A DNA stretch of 16,862 bases, from the NCBI GenBank assembly GCA_023131935.1, contig JAGLYY010000043.1, positions 1-16,862 on the forward strand. The letters are read 5' to 3'. This document shows, one piece after another, positions 7,424 through 15,001 of this stretch (position 1 is its first letter; each line of letters opens with the position of its first letter). The notes beneath the pieces are model-generated. The model had not been told where the DNA came from and searched no databases. It saw only the letters and a list, made by a program, of their open reading frames with translations. The stretch comes from Spirochaetales bacterium. Lineage in GTDB: Bacteria; Spirochaetota; Spirochaetia; JAGLYY01. The translations under genes and the position numbers were made by a program.

Positions 7424-9165
7424 CTATTACTCCCCTTCTTTACCGCGTACACTTCAAAGGTGTCTCCGAGTCCCGCGACAGGACTTATTATCCCCGCAAG
7501 GGTTTTCATCAACCCTGGTTTATCACTACTGACTCCGGGGAACCGTTCCGGATGGTGTCCGGTAATCCTGATTCTCCGTATCCGGAAACCATACCGGGGT
7601 AATAATCTTCTTGCAATAGCCGGAGACCAGATTGTGTAATGATCGGCGGGGCTTTTCCGTAAAAAACCGGAAAGGTCTTTCCTCCCCGATATGCCGGTAA
7701 GATTGGGGGTGGAGAAAGCAAAGATACCCCCGGCCGGGAGGAGCCGGGAAACCATTTTCAATACTTTGTCCAGCTCCTCGAAATGTTCAATCACATACCA
7801 CAGGGTCACCACATCGAAGGCCCCTTCAGGAAAATGAGCCGCGGTTTCCAGAAAATCTCCGCAAACCGCGTCGATCCCCAGTTTTTCCCGTACATGCCGG
7901 ACTCCCTCTTCTGATACATCCATCCCGGCGGGTATCCATCCCCGGATCTTCGCTTCGGCGAGAAAGGGGCCGTAGGCGCAGCCCACATCCAGAATTCTGC
8001 CGGGTTTGCCGGTCAGAGACTCAAGAATCTTCAGCCGTGGTTTGCTCATGGTGCTAATATGCTCAAAGTCATCAAGATAACTTTTCCCATACTGTTTTTC
8101 ATACTCCCGGAAGAAGTAATCCTTCCCGTAGGAGATCCCATGAGGGTGGAATCTGAGCTGATAAACAAGAGAACAGGTCCCGCAGCGGAAAAAGGTCCTG
8201 TCGGGAAACCTGCCGATGGCACGGTTCATCCCGCGGCCGCAGACAGGGCACCCGGGGTGCTCCGGAGGTTCGAGTTCCCTGATAACCGTTCCGGGGGATT
8301 CCCGTTCCTCCGGAATAAGGGTTTTTACCTTTTCAGAGAGTTTTTGCGGTGACAATAGCCAATACTTGAGTCGCTTCTTATGGACCTGCCGGAGACCTGC
8401 CTCGGGAAATCCCGCCAGCCGGCTTAAGCGCCTATGGTAGCGTGTCGGATTTACCAGGAGAACTTCGCTGCCGGCGGCAGCACTTTCGTAGGCAGTGAGC
8501 CCGAAGGAGCAAATCACCAGGTCCCATTGGTACAACCGCTCTTTCAGGCCGGGTTTTCGCGGTAAGATTGTTATCCCCCGGGGGAATTCATCCCCCTCGG
8601 AGGCGGTACCGGGAATAACGGTAACCTGACCCGGGGTAAAGAACCGGTGTGACACAAGAAAAGCAGTCACCCGGGAGGATAACCGGGCCGGGTCCTCACC
8701 CCCGAAAGTAACCAGGACCTTCCACTCTGCCACAGGAATATCAGACAACCTCTTTTTTTCGTGGAAAGAGGGGAGATCAAGAAACCCCGGTGAGCTCAAG
8801 TTCCCCGGATTCCGGGTTTGTTTCAGGTTGGGAAGAGTGTCTATAAGGTAATCAACGTAAACCCGGGCACACCCCCCCTCATCAAGGGCGACAACCGGTG
8901 CTATGGTTTGCAGGAACGCAACCTCTTTTCGGCTTGTTTTTCTCTTGTCAATAAGAATGAAAGGGGGATGGAGGCCCTCTGTTTTATCTGCTCTTTTCAG
9001 CTTCTCCCGGTGGGAGGCGAAGATTTCTTCTACCCACTCCTCCCGGTTCCCGGAAAGGAAAAGGACTCCACCGATTTCCTCAGCCAGATTGATACATCGC
9101 CGCAGGTGTCCCGTGCCCCACCCTTTCTGTATCGAAGGAACAAAGAGGATCTCCCCTTTCAGCAT
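7420..9165 (-). CDS. Two-enzyme fusion: PseG-like nucleotide-sugar hydrolase/transferase and SAM-dependent methyltransferase
   Basis: Residues 1-290 resemble PseG/MurG GT-B fold enzymes. GWGTGHLRR at 16-23 carries His20, at the position of the catalytic His of PseG. VTFGGEDP follows at 152-159, and SFGLTAYESAAAG at 220-232 matches the PseG nucleotide-sugar site. PseG removes UDP from a 2,4-diacetamido sugar in pseudaminic acid synthesis. Residues 306-331 form a four-cysteine zinc ribbon (CPVC...CGTC). Residues 370-575 are a class I methyltransferase of the type usually preceded by such a ribbon, with the SAM motif LDVGCAYGPFL at 392-402 and a DVVTLWYVIEH motif at 451-461. The ATG at 9165 has AAGGGAAGG just upstream and overlaps the spsF stop by seven bases. 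Domain calls are good; the exact substrate is not known. Confidence 0.82.
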   Translation of the reverse strand: MLKGEILFVPSIQKGWGTGHLRRCINLAEEIGGVLFLSGNREEWVEEIFASHREKLKRADKTEGLHPPFILIDKRKTSRKEVAFLQTIAPVVALDEGGCARVYVDYLIDTLPNLKQTRNPGNLSSPGFLDLPSFHEKKRLSDIPVAEWKVLVTFGGEDPARLSSRVTAFLVSHRFFTPGQVTVIPGTASEGDEFPRGITILPRKPGLKERLYQWDLVICSFGLTAYESAAAGSEVLLVNPTRYHRRLSRLAGFPEAGLRQVHKKRLKYWLLSPQKLSEKVKTLIPEERESPGTVIRELEPPEHPGCPVCGRGMNRAIGRFPDRTFFRCGTCSLVYQLRFHPHGISYGKDYFFREYEKQYGKSYLDDFEHISTMSKPRLKILESLTGKPGRILDVGCAYGPFLAEAKIRGWIPAGMDVSEEGVRHVREKLGIDAVCGDFLETAAHFPEGAFDVVTLWYVIEHFEELDKVLKMVSRLLPAGGIFAFSTPNLTGISGRKDLSGFLRKSPADHYTIWSPAIARRLLPRYGFRIRRIRITGHHPERFPGVSSDKPGLMKTLAGIISPVAGLGDTFEVYAVKKGSNR

Positions 9166-9848
9166 ACCTTCCCTTTAACAGGTAGTTCCTGATTCAGGTA
9201 GCGGTGAAGTTCTTCAATCCCGATTGACCGGCCATGGTAGAGATCATCATAAATATCAAGGATAAACTGATAATTCTCTTCGGTATCAAGGGTGACCCGG
9301 GTATCCTGGGCGAGGAATTCCTTTGGCGCCCTTGGACGGTAAATCTTGAATTGATCGGGCCTGTGATAGAGAAAAGGAGATACATGTTCCCGTTCGTATG
9401 TATCAACAGCTTCTCTCCGGGCCCTGAACAGCGAGGTTGTCTTTAATACTTCCACTCCTGTTCCCAGGGGGATGCCGAGAAAGCCGCTATAATCCGCTCC
9501 TTCCTCGAGGTGTTCCTCCAGTATCCTGTTCGCGAGTAACCCGCTTACCAGGGGATTATCACCGGTTGCACGAATAATATGATCAACACCGAACCGTTTT
9601 GCCGCTAAACAATATCGATCAAGGACATCATCGCGAGGCCCCGGGAAAACCTCGAATCCCCACCTTTCAGCAAGGGGGCGGAGCTCAGACAGGCTCTCTT
9701 TGTCGGTGACCAGAGCGAAAACATCCGCTTTTACCGAAGAAAGGGCCGCCATTGCCTGTTCAATAACCGTATTTCCTCCGAGGGGGAGCAAAGCCTTCCT
9801 GGGGAGCCGGGAAGAATCGAGTCTTACCTGAAGAAACACACCTGTCAT
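9159..9848 (-). CDS. spsF: SpsF-like cytidylyltransferase (acylneuraminate cytidylyltransferase family)
   Basis: The 229-residue protein is a nucleotidyltransferase of the family that includes SpsF, PseF and NeuA, which load CMP onto acidic sugars such as nonulosonates. The nucleotide-binding signature VRLDSSRLPRKALLPLGG is at residues 8-25. RATGDNPLV around 93-101 supplies the metal-binding Asp, and YEREHVSPFLY near 153-163 and TLDTEENYQF are typical of SpsF proteins. The frame runs on to 9923, but the ATG at 9848 overlaps the preceding stop as ATGA and starts directly at the conserved first strand (MTGVFLQVRL), so it is the better start. A GGGAGG lies ten bases upstream. Sitting beside a PseG-like domain strongly suggests a nonulosonate-type pathway, though no NeuB-like synthase is in the window. 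Confidence 0.85.
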   Translation of the reverse strand: MTGVFLQVRLDSSRLPRKALLPLGGNTVIEQAMAALSSVKADVFALVTDKESLSELRPLAERWGFEVFPGPRDDVLDRYCLAAKRFGVDHIIRATGDNPLVSGLLANRILEEHLEEGADYSGFLGIPLGTGVEVLKTTSLFRARREAVDTYEREHVSPFLYHRPDQFKIYRPRAPKEFLAQDTRVTLDTEENYQFILDIYDDLYHGRSIGIEELHRYLNQELPVKGKVC

Positions 9849-10813
9849 ACCTCGGGAACCTCCCAGAGTTCTGTTATTCCCCGCGCATCCTGCTGGAAAC
9901 GGAAGGTATTTATCTCCACCCACTTCTGAGCGGCTTTAAATTCCTTATAAGCTGAAAAAAATCCTCCACCTGATCTGAAGGCGAAGGGGAGAAAACGGCT
10001 GCCGGGAAGGATCCCGCTGTCACCGGTAAAGCGGATAGACAAATTCTTAAGGAAGAACCGTTTATACCCCGAATCAGGGGTTGTGTCTTCGCTGGGCACA
10101 TCACCAAGATAGGAAACCCTGAGAGCCGTGCTGCAGAGAATCTTTTCCCCCCACATGAAACTTCTGAAACCGAAATCCAATTTCTGCCACCAGGGGTTTT
10201 TAATACTGTAATCAAAACCACCGGTCAACAGGAAACGCCCCCTGTGATAAATCCCCAGGTAATCGAAGGGAAAAAGATTGACCATTCCGTCGGAATTCGG
10301 CTGGAGGGGAAGGACCCGGAGCCGTTTCCGGTCAAAGGCGGGGGCTTGAACGGTTGGCAGGGTCTCCTGCCGCTGGTTTTTAATGAGGGGTACTACGCAG
10401 AGGACTTCCTCCTCCTGGATCTTTTCTAAAAGCCGTCTGGAAAGGGAGGAGGGGGCAATCCTGATATCATTCCATAAGACAAATACGAACCGTCCCTTCG
10501 CCTCCTCGATCCCCATATTGATCTGTTCTCCCCTCGATACTTGCTGGTGGAGCAGAAGAAACCGGATATTGGGAAATTTCAGTGCAAGAGACTCAACATC
10601 GTAATTTATCTGCGGCCCTTCGATAGAGATGATTTCATCGAAACCAAGCGTTTTCAGCCCCTTGAGTATCTCCTGACGAAAGGGACGGCCGCCGCGATTC
10701 AAGAGCAGAAGGCTGAGCAGGACAGGACTCTTCCGGACTCTGTCCCCTTTCTGTCCCCCGGCTACGGTATAGGGAATGCGGAATTGTTTAGAAGTTGTAG
10801 GTATAGTATTCAT
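9845..10813 (-). CDS. GT2-like glycosyltransferase
   Basis: The 322-residue protein has a GT-A type arrangement. It has an N-terminal strand LLSLLLLNRGG and a middle segment SRGEQINMGIEEAKGRFVFVLWNDI, where the nucleotide-sugar contact and the DxD-like metal site would sit (here NDI, with only one Asp). A downstream GGFDYSIKNPWWQKLDFGFR resembles the acceptor region of family 2 enzymes that have the form GGFDE. It has no signal peptide or membrane segment, so it acts in the cytoplasm or at the inner membrane face. The frame could begin at 10873, but the ATG at 10813 has AGGA six bases upstream. Even so it overlaps the end of the spiro-SPASM gene by 26 bases. The donor is presumably the sugar made by its neighbours; the acceptor (flagellin, lipid or protein) cannot be read from the sequence. 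Confidence 0.68.
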   Translation of the reverse strand: MNTIPTTSKQFRIPYTVAGGQKGDRVRKSPVLLSLLLLNRGGRPFRQEILKGLKTLGFDEIISIEGPQINYDVESLALKFPNIRFLLLHQQVSRGEQINMGIEEAKGRFVFVLWNDIRIAPSSLSRRLLEKIQEEEVLCVVPLIKNQRQETLPTVQAPAFDRKRLRVLPLQPNSDGMVNLFPFDYLGIYHRGRFLLTGGFDYSIKNPWWQKLDFGFRSFMWGEKILCSTALRVSYLGDVPSEDTTPDSGYKRFFLKNLSIRFTGDSGILPGSRFLPFAFRSGGGFFSAYKEFKAAQKWVEINTFRFQQDARGITELWEVPEV

Positions 10814-12299
10814 CACAGTTCCTGCAGATCTCCGGATATTCTTTCTTCCGGTGAGCGTCATAGAAACCGGCACCCCGTTCCCAGATATCCTCTATTTTCT
10901 CTTTCAGGATATTGCCCAGAATATGATCACCCTTCAGATCTTCCCTGCACAGGGGAACTTCTCCGGAAAGGAGAACATAAAGATCCCGCTTCAGGTGCCA
11001 ACAGGGGTACCGTTTCAGGGGGGACAAATCGGTTACCTTCTCCACTGGAAGGAATCCGGAAAAATGGTCATGCTTCTGGATGATCACATCCTCAGTCTTT
11101 TCCTTCCAGAACCGATAAAACTCCTCGAGGTGTCCCTCGTTCCTCTTCATTCGTACAGCTTGAGGATACACCTGACCAGGAAACAACTCAAGGAGTCTCA
11201 AGGTGGTATTTGTGGCTTCTTTGAACCCTTCCCCCCTTAATTCCTGATATAAACCGGGAGTATTGGCATCAAGGGACACAATCCAGGTTAGACGGTCATC
11301 CGCAACAGCCTGAATGGCCTTGAGGGTTTCCTCTTTCCAGCCTAAACCGGAGGTTTCTATAACCATCGTGAGACTTTTATGGGCAAGCACAGTCTTAATG
11401 ATTAAGGCTATCCCTGAATGGAGGGATGGCTCTCCCCATAGAGAGACTCCGATCACCCCATCATCACAAAAATCTACCACTTTTTCAGCAATAATAGCTA
11501 CATCTTTAACCGCCATCTCATTGCGCTTCTGAAGGATATCTCCCCCTATTTTCGGATAGGGACAATAACTGCAGCTCTGGAGGCAGCCATCTACGATCTG
11601 AAGGTCGATATAAACGGGACGGGTTCTAAACAGGTCGGAACGTTCCTTTAAAATCCTCAAAATCGAAGATTCATCCTCTGCCCCGCTATCGATAATACCT
11701 TTTAACTGGAGATAATTCCGCAAGGTGTCCGCCGTTAGTGAGATACGAAGAGACCGCATATCTTCGGGGGAGATCTCGGTTTCAAGATCAAAGGCATTGA
11801 TATCCTTCTGGATGATCGAGAATAACGTATCACGACCAACGGGAGTCATGTCCCCACCCGCAAGAGTGATTAGGGGGGAGAGAATACTCTGTCTGAGAAT
11901 CTCAGGAGCGATTCCATAGGGATACCCGTCGGCGAAGGTATATTCAGCGAAATATTTCTTGTGGTTTCCAAACATCCTCATGGTGATCCCATCGTCAAGT
12001 AGAGGACAATCGGCATACCAGTAGAAGATATGGTCGAACCCTTTACTCTCATCCCGCAGTGTCTTCAGAAATTCATCAACCGGCCAACTATCTTTCCGGA
12101 TCGTTTCATAACCGCCGAAATCCCGGCCGCCTCCGGCAGCTCCTCCGGTAACTCTTTCGGTAAAAAGAATCACCTTTTCCACATCGGGAAGCTTTTCAGC
12201 GAATTTCAGGCTCATAGACAGGGAGGAGAGGTTTCCACGGATTTTCTTATCGACGCAGGAACTTAAGCCAATGGCGTTTATAACTGCAAGTGTTCTCAT
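10788..12299 (-). CDS. Spiro-SPASM radical SAM protein with nucleotidyltransferase-like N-terminal domain
   Basis: The 503-residue protein has two parts. Residues 1-190 resemble the NTP-transferase fold of SpsF/NeuA proteins (YADCPLLDD at 95-103 in the metal-binding position, then FADGYPYGIAPEIL) but lack the clear RxxSxRLPxK nucleotide loop. Residues 230-420 are a radical SAM core whose iron-sulfur cluster cysteines are 239, 243 and 246 (CLQSCSYC). The end is a SPASM-type auxiliary-cluster region with Cys433, Cys451, Cys492 and Cys495. Radical SAM/SPASM enzymes modify peptides or proteins; a spirochaete family with this name exists and this architecture fits it. The ATG at 12299 has only a weak GGTG upstream. 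It is the first gene of the seven-gene array and diverges from xseA. The true substrate is unknown. Confidence 0.83.
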   Translation of the reverse strand: MRTLAVINAIGLSSCVDKKIRGNLSSLSMSLKFAEKLPDVEKVILFTERVTGGAAGGGRDFGGYETIRKDSWPVDEFLKTLRDESKGFDHIFYWYADCPLLDDGITMRMFGNHKKYFAEYTFADGYPYGIAPEILRQSILSPLITLAGGDMTPVGRDTLFSIIQKDINAFDLETEISPEDMRSLRISLTADTLRNYLQLKGIIDSGAEDESSILRILKERSDLFRTRPVYIDLQIVDGCLQSCSYCPYPKIGGDILQKRNEMAVKDVAIIAEKVVDFCDDGVIGVSLWGEPSLHSGIALIIKTVLAHKSLTMVIETSGLGWKEETLKAIQAVADDRLTWIVSLDANTPGLYQELRGEGFKEATNTTLRLLELFPGQVYPQAVRMKRNEGHLEEFYRFWKEKTEDVIIQKHDHFSGFLPVEKVTDLSPLKRYPCWHLKRDLYVLLSGEVPLCREDLKGDHILGNILKEKIEDIWERGAGFYDAHRKKEYPEICRNCDEYYTYNF

Positions 12300-12346
12300 A
12301 TATCACCAATTATCGACATGAAATCGAGAGCCGTTGAACAAATTGC

Positions 12347-12375
12347 TTACAAAAGGGAAGGTTTTCCGATACAAT
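12347..12375 (+). promoter_or_regulatory. Possible promoter for xseA-xseB
   Basis: A good -10 box TACAAT (12370-12375) lies 17 bases after a poor -35 (TTACAA, 12347-12352). Initiation would be near 12383, about 45 bases before the preferred GTG start. The same 127-bp gap must also hold the leftward promoter of the spiro-SPASM array, for which I see no clear boxes. Confidence 0.3.
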
Positions 12376-12426
12376 CCGAAAAGTGCAGCGAATAACGGGC
12401 GTTATCACCGAAAGGAGAGCTTCAAG

Positions 12427-13641
12427 GTGGAACTACTGGACTTAAGCAAGAAAAAATACACCGTAAGTGAAGTTACTCAGCTTATTAAAAGGACCCTGGA
12501 ATCCTCTTTCTCGAACCTGACAATCGAGGGGGAGATCTCCAACTTCCGGCCGTCGAGCACGGGACATTACTATTTCAGCCTGAAGGATAAAGAATCAATC
12601 ATTCAAGTCGCGATGTTCAAGAACCGCCTTGGGACTCTCAGCTTCCAGCCGGCTGATGGACAGTTAGTCAGGGTCCGGGGAAACCTGTCGGTATACCTGA
12701 AACGGGGAACATACCAGATCATCTGTGAATCCATGGAACTTGCCGGGACCGGAAATATCCTCGTGATGCTCGAGGAGCGAAAGCGGAAACTTGCCGCCGA
12801 AGGGCTCTTCGCGACCGGGAGAAAGAAGCCCCTGCCCCTCTATCCCTCCCGGGTGGCGGTGGTTACCTCTCCCACGGGAGCGGCGATCAGGGACATCCTC
12901 AGGGTAATCGAAAGACGGACCGGCGGGATAAACCTCATCATCCTGCCGACGCCGGTACAGGGAAAGGAAGCGGCGGTAATGATCGCGGCTCAGATCCGGA
13001 GGGCTAACCGGTATAATCTCGGGGAAGTTATCATCATCGGCCGCGGGGGCGGTTCCCTTGAGGACCTGCTCCCCTTTTCCGAGGAAGAGGTAGTCCGGGC
13101 GGTAGCGGAATCTGAAATCCCGGTAATTTCCGCCGTTGGACACGAGGTGGATATCACTCTCTCGGACCTTGCGGCGGATATGAGAGCCCCCACCCCTTCA
13201 GCAGCAGCGGAAATTGTCAGCGCCTCCCGGGAGGAGCTCGCCGGCAGGATCCGGGAGCTGCATGGGGGGATACTCCATGCCATAGGACAGAGGATCGAAC
13301 GGGTCCGGTTACTTCTGCGGCAATTCACCCCGGAGGAGATAGAACGGAGTTTCCTCACTTTCCTTCAGCCCATCATGATGCGCCTCGATGACGCCAAAGA
13401 GGAGGGAATAATGGCCATGAAACAAAGACTCGCAGAGTTCCGCCACCGTCTTGAACTCACCGTCCGGGAGCTGTCGAGCAACTCCCCCCTCGCAATCCTC
13501 TCCAGGGGATACGCAGTGGTAACCGATAAAAGCAGCGGAACGATCCTGAAAAATACCGCGGATACTGAAACAGGGAGAGACCTCGATATCCGCCTTTTCC
13601 AGGGCAGGCTGACCGCGGAAGTAAAGGAGAAACACAATTGA
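12427..13641 (+). CDS. xseA: Exodeoxyribonuclease VII large subunit
   Basis: Exonuclease VII degrades single-stranded DNA from both ends; this is the catalytic subunit. From the GTG at 12427 it has 404 residues, within the family's usual range. The N-terminal OB-fold (about 5-100) has IEGEISNF and GHYYFSLKD. The catalytic region has VVTSPTGAAIRDILRVIERR, GRGGGSLEDLLPF and ISAVGHEVDITLSDLAADMRAPTPSAAAE, all diagnostic. Next is a helical region (about 270-360) and the C-terminal LSRGYAVV segment. A TTG start at 12334 would add 31 residues with no family similarity. The GTG is preceded by AAAGGAG nine bases upstream, so I choose it. The stop overlaps the xseB start as TTGA. Confidence 0.95.
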   Translation: MELLDLSKKKYTVSEVTQLIKRTLESSFSNLTIEGEISNFRPSSTGHYYFSLKDKESIIQVAMFKNRLGTLSFQPADGQLVRVRGNLSVYLKRGTYQIICESMELAGTGNILVMLEERKRKLAAEGLFATGRKKPLPLYPSRVAVVTSPTGAAIRDILRVIERRTGGINLIILPTPVQGKEAAVMIAAQIRRANRYNLGEVIIIGRGGGSLEDLLPFSEEEVVRAVAESEIPVISAVGHEVDITLSDLAADMRAPTPSAAAEIVSASREELAGRIRELHGGILHAIGQRIERVRLLLRQFTPEEIERSFLTFLQPIMMRLDDAKEEGIMAMKQRLAEFRHRLELTVRELSSNSPLAILSRGYAVVTDKSSGTILKNTADTETGRDLDIRLFQGRLTAEVKEKHN

Positions 13642-13877
13642 AGAAGTTTGAAGAACGTCTCACCCGTCTTGAAGAATTAAATGGGAAAATCAGGGATGGG
13701 GATATCCCGCTGGATGAGGCGGTTGCCCTCTTTGAGGAGGGGGTCCAACTCGCCAAGGGCCTTGAGAAAGACCTGATGAAGGTTGAGAAAAAGATAGAGA
13801 TTCTCGTAAATCAGCCGGAAGCACCGGAAGATAAACCGAACCTGGAGCTTTTTCCTGATATATCGGAGAAAGGGTAA
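13638..13877 (+). CDS. xseB: Exodeoxyribonuclease VII small subunit
   Basis: This 79-residue helical protein begins KKFEERLTRLEELNGKIRDG and continues with LDEAVALFEEGVQLAKGLEKDL, the standard XseB helix-hairpin. Several copies wrap around XseA's long helices to form the holoenzyme. The start is TTG at 13638, with AAGGAG eight bases upstream and overlapping the xseA stop by four bases, so production is tied to XseA. The last 20 residues are acidic and not conserved in the family. No terminator with a T-run is seen directly after the stop. Confidence 0.93.
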   Translation: MKKFEERLTRLEELNGKIRDGDIPLDEAVALFEEGVQLAKGLEKDLMKVEKKIEILVNQPEAPEDKPNLELFPDISEKG

Positions 13878-13888
13878 GAGTAAGAAAT

Positions 13889-14036
13889 TTTGCCACAGAG
13901 GCCACAGAGGAAAAATGGAGGGGGGGGTAGAGGAAGATGGAAAGACCTCACGCAAGAGCGCAAAGAGAGGAATGGGGTTGAAGGAACAAAAGCTAAACCA
14001 CAAATGTCCACGGATACACACGGATGTTCCGGGACG
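13889..14036. repeat. Cluster of three short-period intergenic repeats
   Basis: Three unrelated short tandem motifs lie in about 150 bp: GCCACAGAG twice in a row (period 9), CGCAAGAG followed by CGCAAAGAG (period 8-9), and ACCACAAATG, TCCACGGATA, CACACGGATG (period 10). A run of eight G lies at 13920-13927. Motifs of this look are found scattered in intergenic DNA of many environmental bacteria. No reading frame or start is present. Confidence 0.6.
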
Positions 14037-14049
14037 GAAGATATCCAGT

Positions 14050-14066
14050 GAAATCCTTCGGATTTC
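14050..14066. other. Short perfect hairpin between xseB and hicA
   Basis: Seven-base arms GAAATCC and GGATTTC enclose a three-base loop. Neither strand has a T-run after it, so it is not a clear intrinsic terminator, though it sits where the convergent xseB and hicA transcripts would meet. Confidence 0.3.
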
Positions 14067-14130
14067 GATTCAGAGGGATTAATATTATAGTTTGCCTGGA
14101 TTGAACTGCTTCTTAAAAAATTTTCTGTTT

Positions 14131-14370
14131 TTATGCCTCCTCATATGCAGCCATGAATTCATCCCTGCTAATCCGGATTTGCGTACATATTGCACGTAAA
14201 GTAGGCGCTTTTAGTTTAGAATGATTTGGTAAGGTCAATGGGGTGCGGGTTCCATCCGAATTCTCTCTTACCATTGAAATGTGTTCTTTTTCACGCACAA
14301 TTCTAAAACCCAATAATTCGAGGGCTCGAATTACCTTTCTTTTCGGGGCATCAACTGGAAATTTTGCCAC
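14131..14370 (-). CDS. hicA: HicA-family mRNA interferase toxin
   Basis: This 79-residue protein has the HicA double-stranded-RNA-binding-like fold. It has an N-terminal helix KRKVIRALELLGF, a strand REKEHISMVRE carrying the candidate catalytic His30, then TLPNHSKLKAPTLRAICTQIRIS, typical of the family's end. HicA cleaves mRNA when not held by HicB. It begins with GTG at 14370, sharing one base with the hicB stop (TAGTG), so translation is coupled. The order, antitoxin first, is the less common one for HicAB but is well represented among single-domain HicB systems. The stop is at 14131, and no clear terminator follows. Confidence 0.88.
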   Translation of the reverse strand: MAKFPVDAPKRKVIRALELLGFRIVREKEHISMVRENSDGTRTPLTLPNHSKLKAPTLRAICTQIRISRDEFMAAYEEA

Positions 14371-14588
14371 TACATACCCGTTTCAGCAACAAACGCTTCA
14401 AGCACCGGTGTCTCTGTTTCTAATACCTCTTCACCGAACGTTTCTATATGAAAATGAATTGCCGATTTTACATCTTCCAGGGCTTTTTCGTAACTCTCCC
14501 CCTGGCCCACCACAACACCTTCTATTCCTAACGGATATGCAATATAACATTCAGGGTGCTTCTCAACTACTATCTTCAGGTTCTTCAT
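14370..14588 (-). CDS. hicB: HicB-family antitoxin, short form
   Basis: This 72-residue protein (MKNLKIVVEKHPECYIAYPLG...) has the partial RNase-H-like HicB fold: strand, strand GIEGVVVGQGESYEKALEDVKSAI, helix, and a C-terminal VLEAFVAET strand. No helix-turn-helix or ribbon-helix-helix DNA-binding domain follows, so self-regulation of the operon by this protein alone is doubtful. A GTG at 14594 would add two residues, but GGGAG lies only two bases from it, and eight from the ATG at 14588, so I take the ATG. A TATAGT -10-like box lies upstream near 14612, with no clear -35 partner. Confidence 0.86.
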   Translation of the reverse strand: MKNLKIVVEKHPECYIAYPLGIEGVVVGQGESYEKALEDVKSAIHFHIETFGEEVLETETPVLEAFVAETGM

Positions 14589-14756
14589 AGCCACATCTCC
14601 CCCATAAACTATACATGAAATAGCCTCCTATTTCCATTCAAAAATCCTTTTTAAATAACTCTTTCTCTCGCGGATGATGCATCAGGTGCACCTTCCTGAG
14701 CCCTTCGGTTATCTGCCGGGTGTTGTTTCAAGGGACTCATGCCCGTTTTACAATAA

Positions 14757-14778
14757 ACAGACCGGTTGTACGGTCTGT
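14757..14778. promoter_or_regulatory. TetR-operator-like palindrome
   Basis: Perfect 8-base arms ACAGACCG and CGGTCTGT are separated by six bases. Sites of this shape are typical of TetR-family regulators. It is followed within 20 bases by AAAGGAG and a broken start, so it probably once controlled a gene now missing. No TetR gene is in the window. Confidence 0.4.
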
Positions 14779-14901
14779 CTGTAATGAAAGGAGTTCAGTT
14801 GATCCTGATTGAAAGGTAAGTGATGGATAATATGAACTTCCGGTTTGTTTTTCTATTACGAAATTCCCGTTTCTATACGCAGTCTCTATAGGAGAGCCCT
14901 A

Positions 14902-14915
14902 TCCCAATATTGGGA
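14902..14915. promoter_or_regulatory. Perfect 14-bp palindrome
   Basis: TCCCAATATTGGGA is fully self-complementary with no spacer, the form of an operator for a dimeric regulator. There is no gene close on either side that it obviously serves. Confidence 0.3.
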
Positions 14916-15001
14916 CAGTTTCTTTTGAAAATGTACTGTTTGTGGCTCGTTGTCACCCTGCTGGAAATCATTTCTGACCTTCACAGTACTGTGCCTTCCA
15001 T

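Noticed and set aside
12664..13143. 159-codon minus-strand open frame inside xseA
   Set aside because: It is the antisense shadow of xseA's conserved catalytic region; no ribosome binding site and no family-like sequence.
13309..13635. Minus-strand open frames over the xseA C-terminus
   Set aside because: Shadows of xseA with no start signals.
14982..14993. CACAGTACTGTG as a LexA box
   Set aside because: It is palindromic but does not have the CTGT-N8-ACAG layout, and no gene start is close.
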